Source of the DNA: Mesorhizobium mediterraneum
GTDB taxonomy: Bacteria > Pseudomonadota > Alphaproteobacteria > Rhizobiales > Rhizobiaceae
Direction of reading: 5' to 3'
DNA length: 64,000 nt
NCBI RefSeq assembly: GCF_002284565.1
Contig: NZ_NPKI01000012.1
Span: forward strand, 205,396 to 269,395
Below the pieces are notes generated by a model, which was given only the letters and a program-made list of their open reading frames with translations, made no database searches and was not told where the DNA came from. Positions 17,076 through 26,072 of this stretch are shown piece after piece; position 1 is the first letter of the stretch; each line of letters opens with the position of its first letter. The translations under genes were made by a program, and so were the position numbers.

Positions 17076-17471
17076 CTAGAATGCGCCGATCTGGTGCATC
17101 AGCCCCAAGCCGTCAAGCTGGCCGAAATGTTCGACCACGACGCCGTTCTCAAGACGATCGATGTGAATCACGCCAACCGAGACGCGATTTCCGCTCGGTT
17201 CGACGCCATGGAAGATGCCGGTGTGCGTGCCCTCAAAGCGACAGCGCGTGACGACCTTGTCGGCATCGCTGACATAATCGTCGATGACGTGATGTCCGTC
17301 CGGGAATCCAACAAAGAACTCGGTCAGGGATTTGCGCCAGTCAGCGAAGCCGATCGGATTGGCACTGGCGAGATGAACGGCGAGATCTGGAGAGACAAGA
17401 CTGGACAGTTTATCCCAGTCTTGCGTGTCGATCGTGGCATAGAAATTTCGAGCAACTTCCCGGATATCCAT
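17076..17471 (-). CDS. SnoaL-like polyketide cyclase/ester cyclase family protein
   Basis: A 131-residue small NTF2-fold protein of the SnoaL-like type. It begins MDIREVARNFYATIDTQDWDKL and carries the family phrases FFVGFPDGHHVIDDYVSDADKVVTRCRFEGTHTG (in overview), IHIDRLENGVVVEHFGQLD and a final GLMHQIG. In characterised members these proteins bind aromatic or polyketide ligands; many are of unknown function. The start at 17471 was chosen for GCGAGGA upstream and because the preceding residues do not resemble the family. Isolated gene. Confidence 0.82.
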   Translation of the reverse strand: MDIREVARNFYATIDTQDWDKLSSLVSPDLAVHLASANPIGFADWRKSLTEFFVGFPDGHHVIDDYVSDADKVVTRCRFEGTHTGIFHGVEPSGNRVSVGVIHIDRLENGVVVEHFGQLDGLGLMHQIGAF

Positions 17472-17632
17472 CTCATGTCCTCGCTGGCTGCCGCCCAGCG
17501 GTTGAACGACGACGAGACGATCAGGTTCCGGTTCCACGCGATGCGCAGCCGACCTACTGCGTCAGCACGTTGCTGATCTCGACCAGGGGCAGCGGTGATT
17601 TCAAGCCAAGACGTCTTTCACTATTGGCTTCC

Positions 17633-18775
17633 TCACCGATCCAGAACGGACCTGACCTCGACGAGGTTCGATCGCACCCTAAGCACATAGAATCCCATCG
17701 TGGTGAGGTGGGTGGGCATGATCCAGCCATCCTCGCGGCCGTTGGAGATTATGAAAGGCCGTATGGCGAGCGCTGCCTTGAGCTGGCCTTCCACGCTGGT
17801 CCACAGCGGTGTGAGGCCGCGATTATCGAGGATCTGCTGGAAGTCGTGATGCGCCGCCGTGAGGATGCCGTAATAGCCGTAGAGCTGGCCATAGGCGAAC
17901 CAGAAGCGGTCGTCAGCGCGTGTGTCGAACCAGCCGCTGTTGAAGTTCTGCGAACGGTCGCGGATCATGTCCGACGTCGAGCCTATGTCACTCGCGATCC
18001 GGTCGACGAACTGCATCAGATTGTCGGCGCGCGCGTTGAAGACAACCTCGCATTTCATCAGCCGGTCGTTGAAGGCGCGAAGGCTGCTTGCAGCCGTGCG
18101 ATAGAAACTCGGGGTTGGGGTTTTCGGACCAAAGGGCCTGAGGCCGAAATACCAGGTTTCCTCGTCGAAGGTGATCGCGCCGCGCGCATCCTGCAGGTTC
18201 TGGTCGATCTGGCTGGTGCCGCGGACGCGGCCGAGTGTGTCGACAAGCTCGACCGCGGTGCGCCGGATGGCCTGATTGACCCCGCGCTGGAAGGAGGCCT
18301 TGTTGTCGAGAAACGGCGTGCGGTCCCAGTCCATCCCGAAGAACCCGAGCTTGTAGAGTATCATCGACGAGATCCAGGCGTTCTCGTTGACGTTGAAATC
18401 GATGAGATCGGCCGCGACCTGGACAATGGCCGAGTTTGTGCAGGTCTTGACCTCTCCCTCGACGCCAGCGGTTTCCCCGACGGCAGGAGGAGCGGGCTGC
18501 GCCGGGGCGGTTCCGGCCGGCTGGGTGAAATTATACGCCTCCGCATAGGCGGGATTGAAATTGCTCCAGACCTGCGTGTTCCAGATGAAGTAGCCGTAGA
18601 GGCCGACCAGCAAGAGCAGAGCGAGGCCGAGCACCGCCTTCAGGATCCAGCCGCGCTGTGTGTACCAGCGCCCAGCCCACATGAACGGCCACAGGATCAC
18701 ACCGATGGCGAAGCCGATACCGCGGCCGATCCACTGGAAAATCCGTGTGAAGAAATTCACGATCGGATCAAGCAT
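17633..18775 (-). CDS. DUF2333 family membrane-anchored protein
   Basis: A 380-residue protein with an amphipathic N-terminus (FFTRIFQWIGRGIGFAIGV), a transmembrane segment near residues 45-65 (LKAVLGLALLLLVGLYGYFIW), a proline/alanine linker, and a large probably periplasmic domain with conserved-looking NENAWISSMILYKLGFFGMDWDRTPFLDN (in overview). It resembles DUF2333, a family of unknown function. Last gene of a five-gene leftward cluster that includes an AAA ATPase, with 51 nt to the gene before it. It may be the membrane or periplasmic arm of that system (inference). Confidence 0.75.
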   Translation of the reverse strand: MLDPIVNFFTRIFQWIGRGIGFAIGVILWPFMWAGRWYTQRGWILKAVLGLALLLLVGLYGYFIWNTQVWSNFNPAYAEAYNFTQPAGTAPAQPAPPAVGETAGVEGEVKTCTNSAIVQVAADLIDFNVNENAWISSMILYKLGFFGMDWDRTPFLDNKASFQRGVNQAIRRTAVELVDTLGRVRGTSQIDQNLQDARGAITFDEETWYFGLRPFGPKTPTPSFYRTAASSLRAFNDRLMKCEVVFNARADNLMQFVDRIASDIGSTSDMIRDRSQNFNSGWFDTRADDRFWFAYGQLYGYYGILTAAHHDFQQILDNRGLTPLWTSVEGQLKAALAIRPFIISNGREDGWIMPTHLTTMGFYVLRVRSNLVEVRSVLDR

Positions 18776-18826
18776 GGCGATGTCACCCCCTCGTCAGTCA
18801 GCCAAGAATTCGATAAGGTTAGGCAT

Positions 18827-20131
18827 TCAATCAGTAAGGCCGTAGAGGCGTGTGCGAAACGCCACCTTGTCTTTCAGATATGTGGTTTTCAGAACGTCCA
18901 CAACATGCGATCGCCAGGCGTCGCTGAAGCCGTCATAGTCGCTGTAGAAGCCTGGTTTGTTGAAGACGTAACGCGAGACGAAATCCTGCGGCACGAAATC
19001 CGAGATCAGCTGGTTGGTCAGCCAGGCGTCGGGATGGTCGGGCTTGGCCCGGATCACCAGGAAACGCTGCTGCGGGAAGACGTCCTCAATCTTGAGCCGG
19101 CCGAGGTGAGCGATCTCGCGCTTGGCGGCGTTGAGAAAGGGAAAATTGCCGTCCCTGGTGATCAGGTCGGCATGGCCATGGATCCAGGTCTGCAGCCAGA
19201 CCTTGTCGACGTCGGTCAGATTGCGATCGGGCTCGGCGTCGCGGATCAGCGCGCGCACCACCATCTCGGCGCGATGTTCGAGATAGCCCGATGTTTCGAT
19301 CCATGAGGCGCGCGGCAGTTCGATGCGGCCGGTCGCGGCGAGGAACTTGAACACCTTGTCGGCATCGTTGATCGAGAGGTAGCTCACTTGCCACGGCCGC
19401 GAGCGACGGAAGCCGGGTGCTGCCGGGTCGCTGATCACCGTCGTCATGTCCGGATCGATGAACACATAGAGCCCGCCGAAATGGCTGGTCCAATAGGCGC
19501 TGTGGCGAAAGATCACCTGATCCGGCACCAGCGCGTTCTCGCGGATGTCGCCGCAGATCTTGGCAAGCTCCACCATGCGGGTGAGCATGGCATTGTCGCG
19601 CCAGGCGTCCGGCTCCTGCTTCAACTGGTCGACGAGCTTGCCGAGTTCGGCGGCCTTGCCCAGCACGTCCTCCGCCGACAACACCCTGAACTCGACCTGG
19701 TTGATCGACAGCAGATCCTCGATGTCGTCGACTTTTGGGACCGAATCCTCGATCTCGCCATAGATGACATCCTTGATGGTCAGCGCGTCGATAGCGCGCT
19801 GGTTCTTCGACATGAACTCGAACATCAGCTGCGAGGTGTTGGAAAAGGCGGTGTGCACCACCGGCAGATCGATCTGCGACGGCGTCAGGATGATGAAACG
19901 GCGGTTGATCTCGTTGGGGTCGAGGTAGTTGTAGTCGCCGCATTCCTCGGCCACCTGCGGCGAGAAGCCGGTGCGGTCGATCTCGAAGCTCTTCAGCTTC
20001 GTCGGCTTCAGGCCGAAGGCGACCAAAGCCTTGTTATAACGCTGGATGAGATGCGGCTCCTCGATGGTCAACAGCCGGCCGTAGATCAGCTCGTTCTCGC
20101 GCAAAAGGTCGGATTTCTTGGCGGGGCTCAT
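18827..20131 (-). CDS. Conserved hypothetical protein (434 aa) of the AAA cluster
   Basis: A 434-residue soluble protein without signal or membrane segments. I recognise no catalytic motif. It starts MSPAKKSDLLRENELIYGRLL and contains acidic segments and repeated aromatic clusters (SHFGGLYVFIDPDMTTVISDP, VSRYVFNKPGFYSDYDGFSDAW). It may belong to a DUF restricted to alphaproteobacteria (DUF6638 comes to mind, unverified). It is separated from the AAA ATPase gene by a 162-nt spacer filled by a palindromic repeat, but remains collinear with it. A structural or adaptor role in the cluster is possible only by context. Confidence 0.75.
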   Translation of the reverse strand: MSPAKKSDLLRENELIYGRLLTIEEPHLIQRYNKALVAFGLKPTKLKSFEIDRTGFSPQVAEECGDYNYLDPNEINRRFIILTPSQIDLPVVHTAFSNTSQLMFEFMSKNQRAIDALTIKDVIYGEIEDSVPKVDDIEDLLSINQVEFRVLSAEDVLGKAAELGKLVDQLKQEPDAWRDNAMLTRMVELAKICGDIRENALVPDQVIFRHSAYWTSHFGGLYVFIDPDMTTVISDPAAPGFRRSRPWQVSYLSINDADKVFKFLAATGRIELPRASWIETSGYLEHRAEMVVRALIRDAEPDRNLTDVDKVWLQTWIHGHADLITRDGNFPFLNAAKREIAHLGRLKIEDVFPQQRFLVIRAKPDHPDAWLTNQLISDFVPQDFVSRYVFNKPGFYSDYDGFSDAWRSHVVDVLKTTYLKDKVAFRTRLYGLTD

Positions 20132-20135
20132 CTAT

Positions 20136-20280
20136 CCCTTCTCCCCTTGTGGGAGAAGGTGGATCGGCGCGCAGCGCCGAGACGGTTGAGGGGTGCTGGA
20201 CGGAGCGCCATCCGCGCCAAGCTGGAGCACCCCTCATCCGTCGCCTTCGGCGACACCTTCTCCCACAAGGGGAGAAGGGG
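20136..20280. repeat. Palindromic intergenic repeat, family A copy 1
   Basis: A 145-bp element with long imperfect terminal inverted arms (CCTTCTCCCCTTGTGGGAGA at the left and its complement at the right) and inner stems. A second copy lies at 36607-36752. It sits inside the AAA gene cluster between two same-strand genes, where the transcript would fold into a strong stem-loop. Common in rhizobial genomes as REP-like elements. Confidence 0.85.
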
Positions 20281-20293
20281 GCGTCGGAGAACC

Positions 20294-22204
20294 TCACGCA
20301 TTCCAGTTCCCCTTGGCCTTCAGCTCCTCGATCTCGCGCACCGCGCGGTCGCGCAGGCGGGTGTCGCGGATCATCTTGGTCACCGCCGCGTCGTCGGACT
20401 TGTCGGAGTAGCGGAACTCCGAGTCGGCGTAGCGGTTGACCTCCTGCATGACCATGTCCATCGAGAACGGCCCACGCAGTTCCTCGATCATCGCCTTCTT
20501 GTCGTCGTAACCCTTGTGCATGAAGACTTCCGGCTTCTCGAACCATTCGTCCGGCAGCTCGATGTCCATGGCGCGCATCTTTATCGCGTCGGTGACGTTC
20601 TTGATGGCGCGGCCGGTGAAACGCGGCTCGGCCTCCTTGATCATGTGCAGATAGGTGCCGATGTCGGCCATCGACTTCGGCGCGCCATTCTCCTTCATGT
20701 AGCGCTCGTAGACCTTCATCAGCCCGTCTTCCCTGGGTTTCTCGTGCTCTTCATAGGCTTCCATCACCGCGCGCTTGATCTCCTGGGCGGCGTAGAGCTT
20801 GTGGTCGCCGAGCGGGATCTTGTGGTTCTTGCCGGCGAGCAGCACGAAAATGTCGATATAGTCGTCGCGGCTCTGCGGCCCGTCGACCAGCCAGCGGGCG
20901 CCGGCGCGCTGGCGCAACGCGTCGTCGACGTTTTCGGGGTAGTTGGAGAACATGCCAAAGGAGCAGTTGCCGCGCACCACGGTGCCGGCACCGGCGAACG
21001 CGTCCATCAGCACACCGGTGATTTCCTGCTGGCCGGCCGAGGCGCGATCGTCGGAGCGGCGCGCCGCCACCTGATCGATGTCGTCGATGGTGCCGAAGCC
21101 GATGACGCGCGGGTTCAGCACATTGTTGATGAACTGACGGCAGTTCTGGCCGGATTTGCCCTGGTAGGAGGAGATCTGATCGACGCCGAAATTCTCGTAG
21201 GCGAAGGGATATCCGGCGACCTGACAGTAACCGTTGACGAGACCGGCGATCATCTGGATCAGCGTCGTCTTGCCGGTGCCGGGCGCGCCATCGCCGATGA
21301 AGGTGAACAGGAAGCCGCCGAGCTCGACGAACGGGTTCAACTCGCGCTCGAAATCGTAAGCCATCAGCATCTTGGCGAGTTTGACCGACTGGTATTTGGC
21401 GATGTGATTGCCGACAACCTCCTCCGGCTTCTTGAAGGTCATCACCAGCGGCTTCGACCGCTTGCCCGGCGCGACGTCGAAGCCATCCAGGGTAAAGTCG
21501 TCGACGTCGATGCGGATATGCGCGTTCTCGAACGGGCCGATGCCGTCGAAGCGGCCCTTTCGCGCCAAAAGCCCGTCGATGGCGACACGGGCAAAGGCGC
21601 GCCCCCGTGTCATCAGATCGGCGTCGTCCTTCGCGCCTGAAATCGCCCTGTCGAGCCCGGACACGATCGACTTCACCGCGTCCTGTGGCGTGTCGAACAA
21701 AAAGTCCGGCTCGGGCGTGTCGTTCGGCGCCTCGCCGTCGCTGTCGATCAGCTGGAACAGGTAGGAGGCGAGGCTGAAGGCCGAAATATAGGCCGAGGCC
21801 GACAGCAGCTTCTTGAAGGTGGCGGCCTCGTCGCCTTCGAGCGGTGCGCGGGCGTTTTTCGCCTGCAGGCTTTCGAGGTCTGAACCTTCTGCGAAGACGT
21901 CTGATATGGCCAGGGCGATCGCCAGCCCGCGCCGGGTGCGAAACAAAAGCATGTGCTGCGCAATGCTCAGCAGCTGATCGCCGGGATGGACGGCAGCGAC
22001 TGTCTTGGCCAGCTCGACCTCGCGCGTGCGCCTGACCGAGCCGATCGAGACGGTCGAGACGAAGCGGCGGTTGGTGCCGGCAAGTGGGGTGCCGGATTCA
22101 CGCGACGGGTCCTCCAGCACGACGATGCGGGTGATGAAGCTCTGCGCCGTGGCGCGGTGCTTTTCGATTGCCGCTTCCGAAATCGTGGTCAGGCCGGTGT
22201 CCAT
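20294..22204 (-). CDS. AAA family ATPase, uncharacterised
   Basis: A 636-residue AAA ATPase. An N-terminal region of about 290 residues with no recognised domain is followed by the ATPase module: Walker A GDGAPGTGKTT (about 304-314), a Walker B-like VIGFGTIDDIDQV (about 367-379), a sensor-1-like FGMFSNYPENVDDALRQR with candidate arginine finger(s) near 433-439, and a helical C-terminal region. Within FGTIDDIDQV the acidic DD replaces the usual DE. It is central in a five-gene leftward cluster, preceded by a 381-aa protein (24-nt gap) and a coiled-coil protein. It probably energises remodelling of a partner from the cluster. Function unknown. Confidence 0.85.
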   Translation of the reverse strand: MDTGLTTISEAAIEKHRATAQSFITRIVVLEDPSRESGTPLAGTNRRFVSTVSIGSVRRTREVELAKTVAAVHPGDQLLSIAQHMLLFRTRRGLAIALAISDVFAEGSDLESLQAKNARAPLEGDEAATFKKLLSASAYISAFSLASYLFQLIDSDGEAPNDTPEPDFLFDTPQDAVKSIVSGLDRAISGAKDDADLMTRGRAFARVAIDGLLARKGRFDGIGPFENAHIRIDVDDFTLDGFDVAPGKRSKPLVMTFKKPEEVVGNHIAKYQSVKLAKMLMAYDFERELNPFVELGGFLFTFIGDGAPGTGKTTLIQMIAGLVNGYCQVAGYPFAYENFGVDQISSYQGKSGQNCRQFINNVLNPRVIGFGTIDDIDQVAARRSDDRASAGQQEITGVLMDAFAGAGTVVRGNCSFGMFSNYPENVDDALRQRAGARWLVDGPQSRDDYIDIFVLLAGKNHKIPLGDHKLYAAQEIKRAVMEAYEEHEKPREDGLMKVYERYMKENGAPKSMADIGTYLHMIKEAEPRFTGRAIKNVTDAIKMRAMDIELPDEWFEKPEVFMHKGYDDKKAMIEELRGPFSMDMVMQEVNRYADSEFRYSDKSDDAAVTKMIRDTRLRDRAVREIEELKAKGNWNA

Positions 22205-22228
22205 GAAGGATACTCCGCGGTTTGACGG

Positions 22229-23374
22229 TCAGACGTCACTGATGACCTGTCCTTTGGACAGGATGTGGACCTTGTAGCCCGAAAAGATCTTCTGCGCCTC
22301 GCCGGCGGCGTAGAGCGCCTGATAGGCCTCATGCGGAATCAGCGCGTGGTTCTCGTAGCTCGACACGCCCTGCCGCGCAGCCTCCAGGTCGTCGGTGTCG
22401 ATGAAGAACTCCTGCGTCGTCTTCTCGCTTGAAAACAGACCTTTGCGGCCTGGCTTCTCGGCCTTGGAATAGACCTCCTGGATGGTCCAGGTCAGCAGCC
22501 AGGCGTTTTCCGGCTTGCGCACCTTGGCCAGAACGTCGGTCACCGTCGAATTGTTCTCGGTGATCCCTGCCGAATAGAAGGGACCGAGCACGACGCGGCG
22601 CAGCTGCTTCGGGTGGAGCGGCTCGAAATCCTTGTCGAGGTTGACGGCGATCGTCGCCGGCGACAGCGTGTAGGCGGAATTCTTCTCGGTGAAGTCATCG
22701 AAGCGATGGGCAAGCTCGGGATTGAGCAGCCCTTCAACGGGAAGCGGAATGTCGACCTTCTCGTTGAGCTTGCCGTTGCGGTCGACAAGCTGCTCGATCA
22801 TCTCTTCGGAGGAATCCTCGACCGTCACCATGTAGACCAGCGGCAGGTTGGCGCTGCCGTCGAAGGTGGCCCAATGGACGAGGTAGTAAGGCCGCCCCGT
22901 CTTCGGATTGACCGAGACTTTTGCCGTCTGCGCCAATGTGAAGGGTCCGAAGGTCGTCTCGCTCTTGACGCCCTCCAGATAGAGCCGCTCGGCCATCGAC
23001 TTCTGCAGCGCTTCGGGGAATTGCTTGTGGCGCAGGATGAAGTCGGCCATTTCCTCGCGCAACTCGTCGGCCAGCGGTATGTTGGCGAGACGCGTATCGG
23101 CCTGGCGGCGGTCGTTCTCCAGTTCGAGCAGGTTCTGGAAAACCGGAAAGCCGCTTTCGGCGCGCGAAATGCGGAACGTCTCCATGAAACCCAGCCGGTT
23201 GCGCCAGCAGGCAAAGGAGTTGTCGAGCCGCGCAATATATTCGGCGACGATCTTGGCGACGATGCCGTGCCGGTAGAGCGGCGAGCGATCGTCGCGCATG
23301 AACACTTCGAGGCCGCTGAGCGCTGCCGTGATCGCCGAGAAATAACGCGTTGCCGCTTCGTTTTCGGGGGTCAT
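22229..23374 (-). CDS. Conserved hypothetical protein (381 aa) of the AAA cluster
   Basis: A 381-residue soluble protein with no signal peptide or membrane segment. The first 130 residues look helical (repeated charged heptads, FMETFRISRAESGFPVFQN, EMADFILRHKQFPEALQ). The middle has strand-like segments (GRPYYLVHWATFDGSANLPLVYMVTVED), and the end carries YKVHILSKGQVISDV. No known domain recognised. It is tightly spaced between the coiled-coil gene (35 nt) and the AAA gene (24 nt), which argues for a shared operon and probably a shared complex. Confidence 0.75.
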   Translation of the reverse strand: MTPENEAATRYFSAITAALSGLEVFMRDDRSPLYRHGIVAKIVAEYIARLDNSFACWRNRLGFMETFRISRAESGFPVFQNLLELENDRRQADTRLANIPLADELREEMADFILRHKQFPEALQKSMAERLYLEGVKSETTFGPFTLAQTAKVSVNPKTGRPYYLVHWATFDGSANLPLVYMVTVEDSSEEMIEQLVDRNGKLNEKVDIPLPVEGLLNPELAHRFDDFTEKNSAYTLSPATIAVNLDKDFEPLHPKQLRRVVLGPFYSAGITENNSTVTDVLAKVRKPENAWLLTWTIQEVYSKAEKPGRKGLFSSEKTTQEFFIDTDDLEAARQGVSSYENHALIPHEAYQALYAAGEAQKIFSGYKVHILSKGQVISDV

Positions 23375-23409
23375 GCAGCCAGCCCTTGGGAGGTATGCGA
23401 GCGCAGCAA

Positions 23410-24498
23410 TTACGACTGCACGTAGTTTGCCGCATTGTGCTTCTTCAGCACGTCGTCGAAGCGGCGGGCAAAGGCATCGTCGGCCAGCTTCTTGCGGCGC
23501 TGGATGTCGGCGGTCGCCACCATGTTCTTCTCGTGCATTTCGAGGAGATCGCCAATGTGCTTCTGCGAGGCAGCACCAATGCCGGCCATGGTCTCTTCGG
23601 CGGTGTTGTCGACCTGACTGCCCAGCGTGTTGATCTTGTGGGCGACGTCCTGCTGGGCGGCGGTCTTCAGCGAGTCTTCCAGCGCCTTGTAGAGCACGAT
23701 GCGCTGCTCGGTATCGATGGTCAGCTTGTTGATCAGCGTCGACTGTGCCGCGATCTGGTTGTTGAGCGAATCGACGAAGGTCTGGAACATCGAGGTGTAG
23801 CGTTCCAGCGTCTGGCTTTCGGCCAGCAGCTCCTGCTCCTTGGCCTGCTTTTCGTTGTATTCCGTGGCCAGTTTCGAACGCTCGCCTTCAAGCTGCGTGC
23901 GCTCCTTCTGGCTGGTCGAGGCGGCGATCTTGTTCTCGATGTCGAGCAGCATCGGGTTGAGCTCTTCGATGCGCTTCTGCACGGTCTCGAGATTGGACAT
24001 GGTTGTCTTGCGGCGTTCGATCACCTGCGACAGGCTGGCCTCGGAGGTCTTGTAGCGCTGGTCGAGAACCTGCTTCTGCGCCTTGAGGATGCCGACGATG
24101 GTATCGGATTTCGCCAGCAGCTCCTGCAGATTGCCGGCCAGCGACATGTTGCGGACACGGTCGGTGCGCATGCGCTGCTTGCTCTGACTGGAAAATATGC
24201 CGAGGAAGCTTTCCCAGCCGGTGTAGTTCTTCATGCTCTCGAATTCGGCACCGAAGACGTTGGTGGCGTCCTCCAGCCCGATGATCAGGTCGGCGATGTT
24301 GCCTTCCATCACCTTCTGCTGCTTCAGCACATCCTCGATGCGGGCGTTCTCGAGGTCGAAATTGGCGTCGCCGATCTTCTTGTCGGTCTTGGCGAGCGTG
24401 TCGAGCACCGTGCCGGACTGCTCGATTTTCGTGCGCATGTCCTGCACGACCTGCTTTGTCTTGGCAATTTCGGCATCGAAATTCTGCAATGTCGCCAT
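23410..24498 (-). CDS. Coiled-coil protein of the AAA cluster
   Basis: A 362-residue, almost entirely helical protein rich in Lys, Glu, Gln and Ala with long heptad stretches (ERRKTTMSNLETVQKRIEEL, ENKIAASTSQKERTQLEGER, ATEYNEKQAKEQELLAESQ). No signal peptide or membrane segment. The segment around QKQVLDQRYKTSEASLSQVI faintly recalls TelA/KlaA toxic-anion-resistance proteins, but I do not assign it. First gene of the five-gene leftward cluster. The start at 24498 follows GGGAGG with eight bases spacing. It could form the filament or scaffold acted on by the AAA ATPase (inference). Confidence 0.8.
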   Translation of the reverse strand: MATLQNFDAEIAKTKQVVQDMRTKIEQSGTVLDTLAKTDKKIGDANFDLENARIEDVLKQQKVMEGNIADLIIGLEDATNVFGAEFESMKNYTGWESFLGIFSSQSKQRMRTDRVRNMSLAGNLQELLAKSDTIVGILKAQKQVLDQRYKTSEASLSQVIERRKTTMSNLETVQKRIEELNPMLLDIENKIAASTSQKERTQLEGERSKLATEYNEKQAKEQELLAESQTLERYTSMFQTFVDSLNNQIAAQSTLINKLTIDTEQRIVLYKALEDSLKTAAQQDVAHKINTLGSQVDNTAEETMAGIGAASQKHIGDLLEMHEKNMVATADIQRRKKLADDAFARRFDDVLKKHNAANYVQS

Positions 24499-24620
24499 AG
24501 GGGCCTCCCGCTTCGGCATCTGTTTCGTGTCGCGAACCGCCGCGAATATATGTGTGGCATGGGGGGAAGGGAAGGTGGAAGATTAGCAGGCCGATAAAGG
24601 ATGGCGCCGAAGCCTGAAAC

Positions 24621-24642
24621 AAAAAACCCGCCTCGCGGCGGG
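24621..24642 (-). terminator. Leftward terminator-like hairpin upstream of the AAA cluster
   Basis: CCCGCC (24627-24632) and GGCGGG (24637-24642) form a 6-bp GC stem with a TCGC tetraloop; read leftward it is followed by six T. It faces the AAA cluster, so it would stop transcription entering from the Mur-ligase-like gene side, or end an unseen short leftward RNA. Confidence 0.65.
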
Positions 24643-24662
24643 TGGTTGGCGCAATCAGCACC

Positions 24663-26072
24663 ATGCCCAAATCAATAGCATATCTGCCGTCACAAAGCAA
24701 CCAATCGCGTTTCTTCACGGTCGACAGGCTGCCACTGGACATTTGGTCAGCCGACGCGACAATGGCGCATGGAATCTGGCTGGGCGGCGCCTTGAACTTC
24801 GGCAATGGACTGAAACAATTCCGGCGGCGGCTGCGCGCGCAAGTGCGTGGCCTGATGCGGTCAAGGATGCCGGTCGCCATGATCACCGGTTCCGTCGGCA
24901 AGAGCACGACGAGCCGGATGCTGGCACGTATTCTCGAATGTCAGGGGCATGTCGTCGGCCTGACGACGACCGACGGCATTTATGTCGGCAGACAGATGAT
25001 CCAGAGTGGCGACCGCGCTGGCTACAGCGGCGCGCGCACTGTGCTCGCCAGGCCCGACGTGACCGCCGCGGTTCTGGAGACGGCGCGCGGCGGCCTTAAC
25101 CGGCGAGGGCTTTATCTCGGACGCTGCGACGTGGCGGCACTGCTCAACGTGCAGGACGAGCAGATCGGCATGGACGGCATCGAAACCGTTGCCGATATGG
25201 CCAGGCTGAAACGCAAGGTGACAGACGCCGCTCGGCGCGTCGTGCTTGGTGCTGATGACCCGTCGTGCCGTTTGCTGGCGGAGCAATATCGCCCGGGCCG
25301 GGTCACGCTGTTCGGCTTCGAGACACAAGACGATCTGGTCAGGCGTCACATTGCTGGAGGTCACGTCGCTTTCGTGGTCGAACATGAAGCGGGCCGCGAA
25401 TGGATCGTTCGCCGCCAGGGCGACGCACGCCATTTGGTCGTCGACGCCTGGCAACTGCCTTCCTCGATGAACGGAGCCCTGCGCCACAACATAGCCAACG
25501 CAATGGCTGCGGCCGCACTTGCCGACGCCCTCGGCGTCCCTTTGGCCGTCATTGCCGAGGCGCTGCTTTCGCTATCGAATTCGGCAGAAGATTTGCCCAG
25601 CCGGTTCAACATTTTTGACCAGTATCCGTTCCGGATCGTGGTTGACCGGGCCAACAGTCCGCCCGCCACGCGGGCTTTGGTTGCGGCAGTGGCCCGAATC
25701 CCGGTTTCGGGCCGGCGTCTTTGCATGGTCAGCTGCTGGGGCAATCGCCCAGGGTTCAACTACGAACGGGTCGCCGCTGCGATCACGCCGGGATTCGACA
25801 TTTTCATATGCTACGAAGAGCCGATCTTCCGGCGCGGACGGCCGCCAGCCAAGATTGTCGAGTTGCTCAAGGCAGGTCTGATGAACTGCGGCGTGGCGGA
25901 AACCCGGATCCACAACGCCGGCAGTTACGAGGAAGGGCTGCGGCTGGCGGCCAGCCTCGCCACGGCGGACGATCTCCTGCTGGTGCTCGGCGCGCATGTC
26001 GGCGACATCAAGCCGGTCATGGACGACGTCTTCGGCCCAGTCAGGTTGAAGGACGACGCGGGAAGGGCGTGA
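24663..26072 (+). CDS. Stand-alone Mur-ligase-like protein related to the C-terminal half of cyanophycin synthetase
   Basis: A 469-residue cytosolic protein with the Mur ligase core. It has the ATP loop TGSVGKSTTSRM (about 74-85), then TTTDGIYVG, ETARGGLNRRG, CDVAALLNVQDEQIG, GADDPSCRLLA and SRFNIFDQYPFRIVVDRANS. These match the ligase half of CphA-type cyanophycin synthetases, but the N-terminal ATP-grasp half is absent. Two motifs deviate: GTNGKT is GSVGKS, and the usual DYAHNP is DRANSP. Such ligases form an amide bond by acyl phosphate. The 3' end overlaps the opposite MurF-like gene by 32 nt. The start could also be GTG 24642. Substrate unknown. Confidence 0.8.
   Translation: MPKSIAYLPSQSNQSRFFTVDRLPLDIWSADATMAHGIWLGGALNFGNGLKQFRRRLRAQVRGLMRSRMPVAMITGSVGKSTTSRMLARILECQGHVVGLTTTDGIYVGRQMIQSGDRAGYSGARTVLARPDVTAAVLETARGGLNRRGLYLGRCDVAALLNVQDEQIGMDGIETVADMARLKRKVTDAARRVVLGADDPSCRLLAEQYRPGRVTLFGFETQDDLVRRHIAGGHVAFVVEHEAGREWIVRRQGDARHLVVDAWQLPSSMNGALRHNIANAMAAAALADALGVPLAVIAEALLSLSNSAEDLPSRFNIFDQYPFRIVVDRANSPPATRALVAAVARIPVSGRRLCMVSCWGNRPGFNYERVAAAITPGFDIFICYEEPIFRRGRPPAKIVELLKAGLMNCGVAETRIHNAGSYEEGLRLAASLATADDLLLVLGAHVGDIKPVMDDVFGPVRLKDDAGRA

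Noticed and set aside
20136..20280. CRISPR array or insertion sequence
   Set aside because: There is one inverted repeat, no spaced direct repeats and no transposase frame.
23410..24498. TelA-like toxic anion resistance protein
   Set aside because: The similarity is limited to one helical stretch and could reflect shared coiled-coil composition.
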